Assembly: GCA_964515195.1 (NCBI GenBank)
Contig: CAZETK010000050.1
Coordinates: 1-24,793, forward strand
Reading direction: 5' to 3'
Source: Ga0074139 sp964515195
Lineage (GTDB): Bacteria > Bdellovibrionota > Bdellovibrionia > Bdellovibrionales > Bdellovibrionaceae
Length of the DNA: 24,793 nt
Shown here: positions 22,584-24,793 of the stretch, in pieces
Numbering within the stretch: the first letter of the stretch is position 1
How the letters are laid out: each line of letters starts with the position of its first letter
Notes under the pieces: generated by a model
Seen by the model: the letters and a program-made list of their open reading frames with translations, nothing else
Database searches by the model: none
Told to the model about the DNA's origin: nothing
Position numbers and translations under genes: made by a program

Positions 22584-23618
22584 TTAAGGCTGAAAAGTCG
22601 AAAGTGACTCTTCCATCTCAACGAAAAATCCGCCCTCCATTTTCAAGGCTCGCCTCAGAGAAACCTTCAGGGGGTTGATAAGCTTCCCCACGAGACGATC
22701 ATTAAACTTCCCGCTTTGGCTGATAAGCTGAATCAGTTCCTGCGGAGACGCTTGCCCTTTTCTTGTCTCTCGAAGCAGAACCGCTACTCCTGTGGCAATG
22801 GCTGTAGCTTGAGAAGTTCCTGTCATGTAGGCCATCTGCCCATTTAAATAAGTTGAAAGAATCTGTTCTCCCGGGGCTGAAATCTGAATGGAGTTGGGCC
22901 CCCAGTTACTTGCGGGAATTCGCTTTTGATCTGGGCCCTCTGCCATGACAGACAAAATATTGGAGAGGTTGTAACTAGCGGGATAGAAACCCAAGGCATC
23001 GGTATTGGTACTCTCGTTCCCTGCAGCCGCGACAACCAACACACCCCTTTTCTCGGCTTTACGAAGAGCCAGCCTCTCAGCTGGATGGGGTTGTAACCCA
23101 CCGCCCGAGTAGTTAATGATATGGGCTCCCATCGAAAGGGCGTATTGGATGGCGCGGACAGAATTCATCAAATTCCCTCCGATGGGAGCCTGGGGGTCAT
23201 AATATTTCAGAACCATCACTTGGGTCCCAGGGGCAATGCCCCGAAAGTGGTTTTTAGGGCTGGCTTGGGCGGCGATAAGGCCTGCGATATGGGTGCCGTG
23301 TCCATGGGTGTCTCGAATATCGGAAGTGTTGTTGGCAAAGTTCCAACCGTGAACATCATCGATGAATCCATTTTTGTCATCATCGAGGCCGTTAGTGGCT
23401 TTAGGATTTCCGTTTTTATCAAGACCGGTTTCGCCGGGGTTTACCCAAAGGGAGTTTTTTAAGGCAGGGTGCTTAAGATCAATTCCCGTGTCGATAACGG
23501 CAACCACTGTGTTCTTCACTTGAATATCTGCGAGACCTTGAGTGTCGATGGCTTTCATATACCAAGGGGTCAAACCCTGGGCGAAGCTGACTGAAAGAAG
23601 CAGGTCAAACAAATTCAT
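22584..23618 (-). CDS. Secreted subtilisin-like serine protease (S8)
   Basis: Exported 344-residue protease. A short signal peptide (about residues 1-14, ending SFAQ) leads almost directly into the catalytic domain with no I9-type propeptide. The triad is complete: Asp43 in VIDTGID, His107 in HGHGTHIAG, and Ser269 in GTSQATA, with oxyanion Asn201 in AAAGNES. DKNGFIDDVHGW (81-92) resembles a calcium-binding insert found in many subtilases. The domain ends near residue 330, so it is a minimal single-domain enzyme. AAGGGAG precedes ATG 23618, which overlaps the upstream YD-like gene stop by 4 bp, making the pair co-translated. Confidence 0.92.
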   Translation of the reverse strand: MNLFDLLLSVSFAQGLTPWYMKAIDTQGLADIQVKNTVVAVIDTGIDLKHPALKNSLWVNPGETGLDKNGNPKATNGLDDDKNGFIDDVHGWNFANNTSDIRDTHGHGTHIAGLIAAQASPKNHFRGIAPGTQVMVLKYYDPQAPIGGNLMNSVRAIQYALSMGAHIINYSGGGLQPHPAERLALRKAEKRGVLVVAAAGNESTNTDALGFYPASYNLSNILSVMAEGPDQKRIPASNWGPNSIQISAPGEQILSTYLNGQMAYMTGTSQATAIATGVAVLLRETRKGQASPQELIQLISQSGKFNDRLVGKLINPLKVSLRRALKMEGGFFVEMEESLSTFQP

Positions 23619-24598
23619 AAACTTCTCCCTTGTGCGACCTTGAAGGGTTCATTAACTTTTTCGATGCGAACTTGAGCAGGCAGTCGGGATGACCCACCGT
23701 CGTAATGGAACTCGAAACGAGTGGTGATAGTATTATTGTCAGGACAAGTTTTCTTGACAAGACCCACGCGCTTTTGGTCTGACTGATGGGGAAACTCATA
23801 GTCTTCACGGCAGCGAGCGTGAATTTGCCGAATTTGATCCTTGTCTTTGTAATACTCAAATCGAATGGTCGATAGGGGTCCTTGCCATAAGATCATATTA
23901 TCCAGATCATCATATGCGTATTTGTAAGTCCGAGTCCCCTCAGAGAACTGCCGGAGATTAAACCCGTCATAGTCAAAGACTATCTTGGGCTGAGATCTCA
24001 ACTGGAGCGAAGTCACCAGTTCGAGGACAGGATGCCATTTAAGGGACAGGCTTTGACCACTCGGGCCCTCTATCGAAACTGGGAGTTGTCTTGAATCGTA
24101 TCGGAGTGACCACAGGGCTTTATCGATCATAATTTCCAGTGCCAGACCTTGACGATTAAATTGAGCTACAAGCTTATCTTTCTTAAACCGAGCGTAATGT
24201 CCAAGGCGGATTCTGATTAGGTCCTCAGAATCTTCCGTATTAATATAGGCCGACGAAGTGGCAGATAACTTAAAGGTCAAAGGCCGAGGTTGATGACAAG
24301 TCCAAAGGCGAAGCTCTCCTTTGGACTCAAAACGAAGTCGCATCTCAATCTCGGAACACCAGCCCTGCCCAAACCAACCCTTATGCAAAGATCGACTCCG
24401 ATAAACCCAATCCCACACTCCCACCAGGGGGGCACCGCCCCGCTTTTCTTTAAGAATCAGCCCGCCGTCTTGCATGTTGACCGCGTAGGAAGGCAGAGAG
24501 GCCTGAGGTTGAATCGTCTGGGACTTCGAGGCTTTCAGTGTAGCTGAGTAAACTGATTGAGCCGTTATCAGAAGAGAAAGGAGAGTTATTGTTTTCAT
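23615..24598 (-). CDS. Secreted RHS/YD-repeat-like protein
   Basis: A 327-residue protein with a signal peptide (cleavage near residue 18, VYSA). YRSRSLHKGWFGQGWCSEIEM (66-86) resembles the N-terminal plug of RHS/YD proteins. Degenerate YD-type strands follow: FNRQGLALEI, WSLRYDSRQLPVSI, YAYDDLDNMILWQGP and IRFEYYKDKDQIRQI. Four cysteines (81, 101, 263, 285) may form disulfides in the periplasm. It is far shorter than a toxin-caging RHS shell, and no toxin domain or polymorphic C-terminus is seen. AAGGGA (24604-24609) precedes ATG 24598. It is the first gene of a coupled pair with the subtilase, which may cleave it or be chaperoned by it; that is inference. Confidence 0.7.
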   Translation of the reverse strand: MKTITLLSLLITAQSVYSATLKASKSQTIQPQASLPSYAVNMQDGGLILKEKRGGAPLVGVWDWVYRSRSLHKGWFGQGWCSEIEMRLRFESKGELRLWTCHQPRPLTFKLSATSSAYINTEDSEDLIRIRLGHYARFKKDKLVAQFNRQGLALEIMIDKALWSLRYDSRQLPVSIEGPSGQSLSLKWHPVLELVTSLQLRSQPKIVFDYDGFNLRQFSEGTRTYKYAYDDLDNMILWQGPLSTIRFEYYKDKDQIRQIHARCREDYEFPHQSDQKRVGLVKKTCPDNNTITTRFEFHYDGGSSRLPAQVRIEKVNEPFKVAQGRSL

Positions 24599-24793
24599 GC
24601 CTTTCCCTTAAAGCACAAGAGGGGCCAGCTCAATTCGAAATAACCGCCGTCTCATTTCGAAAATCCCGTCAGCTGAAAGGAATACGAACAGAGATGTCGA
24701 ACCTGACATACAACTGTCAACACTTCGATCGAATCCCGGCCTCTTTCTTCTTTTTGTTGAGTCTTCCTGGGACATTAGGTTTTGTTATAGAGC
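24599..24793. other. Upstream region of the YD-like/subtilase operon, no gene seen
   Basis: These 195 bases to the window edge show no convincing ORF. On the minus strand a perfect TTGACA (24715-24720) lies within the inverted repeat TGACA-TACAAC-TGTCA (24704-24719). At normal spacing the -10 (ACATCT) is poor, so the promoter is uncertain and might need an activator. Confidence 0.25.

Noticed and set aside
1..24793. Search for CRISPR arrays, IS elements, prophage genes, tRNA or rRNA
   Set aside because: No direct-repeat array, transposase, phage motif or RNA gene was seen by reading; a tRNAscan or Rfam search was not possible here.

Overview
This window looks like chromosomal DNA of a predatory-type Gram-negative bacterium in the Bdellovibrionota, close to Bdellovibrio. 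That is an inference, not a database match. It rests on very dense coding with many 4-bp ATGA overlaps, many secreted proteins, a PilZ protein with an RPWP-type membrane N-terminus, and protein sequence styles I associate with Bdellovibrio. I see no insertion sequence, prophage, CRISPR array, rRNA or tRNA. I found no clearly undescribed multi-gene system. The best leads are smaller: a thioredoxin gene without a usable start codon, a run of probably leaderless genes, a hydrophobic micropeptide gene beside a hairpin terminator, and a secreted subtilase coupled to a short YD-repeat-like protein.

Layout. 1-1043: the 3' part of a secreted HExxH/ExxxD zinc-protease-like gene, cut by the left edge. 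1027-3040 (minus): a histidine kinase and an OmpR-type response regulator. 3216-4872: divergent nnrD (NAD(P)H-hydrate repair) and truC (tRNA pseudouridine synthase). 4882-7361: a small secreted protein of unknown function and a secreted DUF885 protein, divergently transcribed. 7377-9958 (minus): an ABC-F ATPase coupled to a DmeF-like cation efflux protein. 9971-11785: a DOMON-like protein and a NamZ (GH171) exo-N-acetylmuramidase. 11786-12863: a micropeptide ORF, a terminator hairpin and a membrane PilZ protein. 13013-14101: a secreted PQQ-type sugar dehydrogenase.

14108-19075 is a polyamine-type ABC transporter. The binding lipoprotein PotD is transcribed leftward. PotA, PotB and PotC run rightward in overlapping frames and continue into an MFS permease of the UMF1 type. 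A small membrane protein gene (18990-19166, minus) overlaps the permease tail antisense. 19228-21577 is a tightly coupled trio: rlmE, an RluA-family pseudouridine synthase and a membrane-anchored metallophosphoesterase. 21582-22492 holds divergent menI and thioredoxin genes. 22584-24598 (minus) is a two-gene secreted unit, YD-repeat-like protein then subtilisin-like protease. 24599-24793 holds only upstream regulatory DNA.

Functionally the window mixes RNA modification (TruC, RlmE, RluA-type), metabolite repair (NnrD, MenI), envelope and extracellular hydrolysis (M13-like, DUF885, NamZ, subtilase), and uptake or efflux (Pot, MFS, DmeF). This fits a bacterium that digests and takes up macromolecules, but nothing here is specific to predation.
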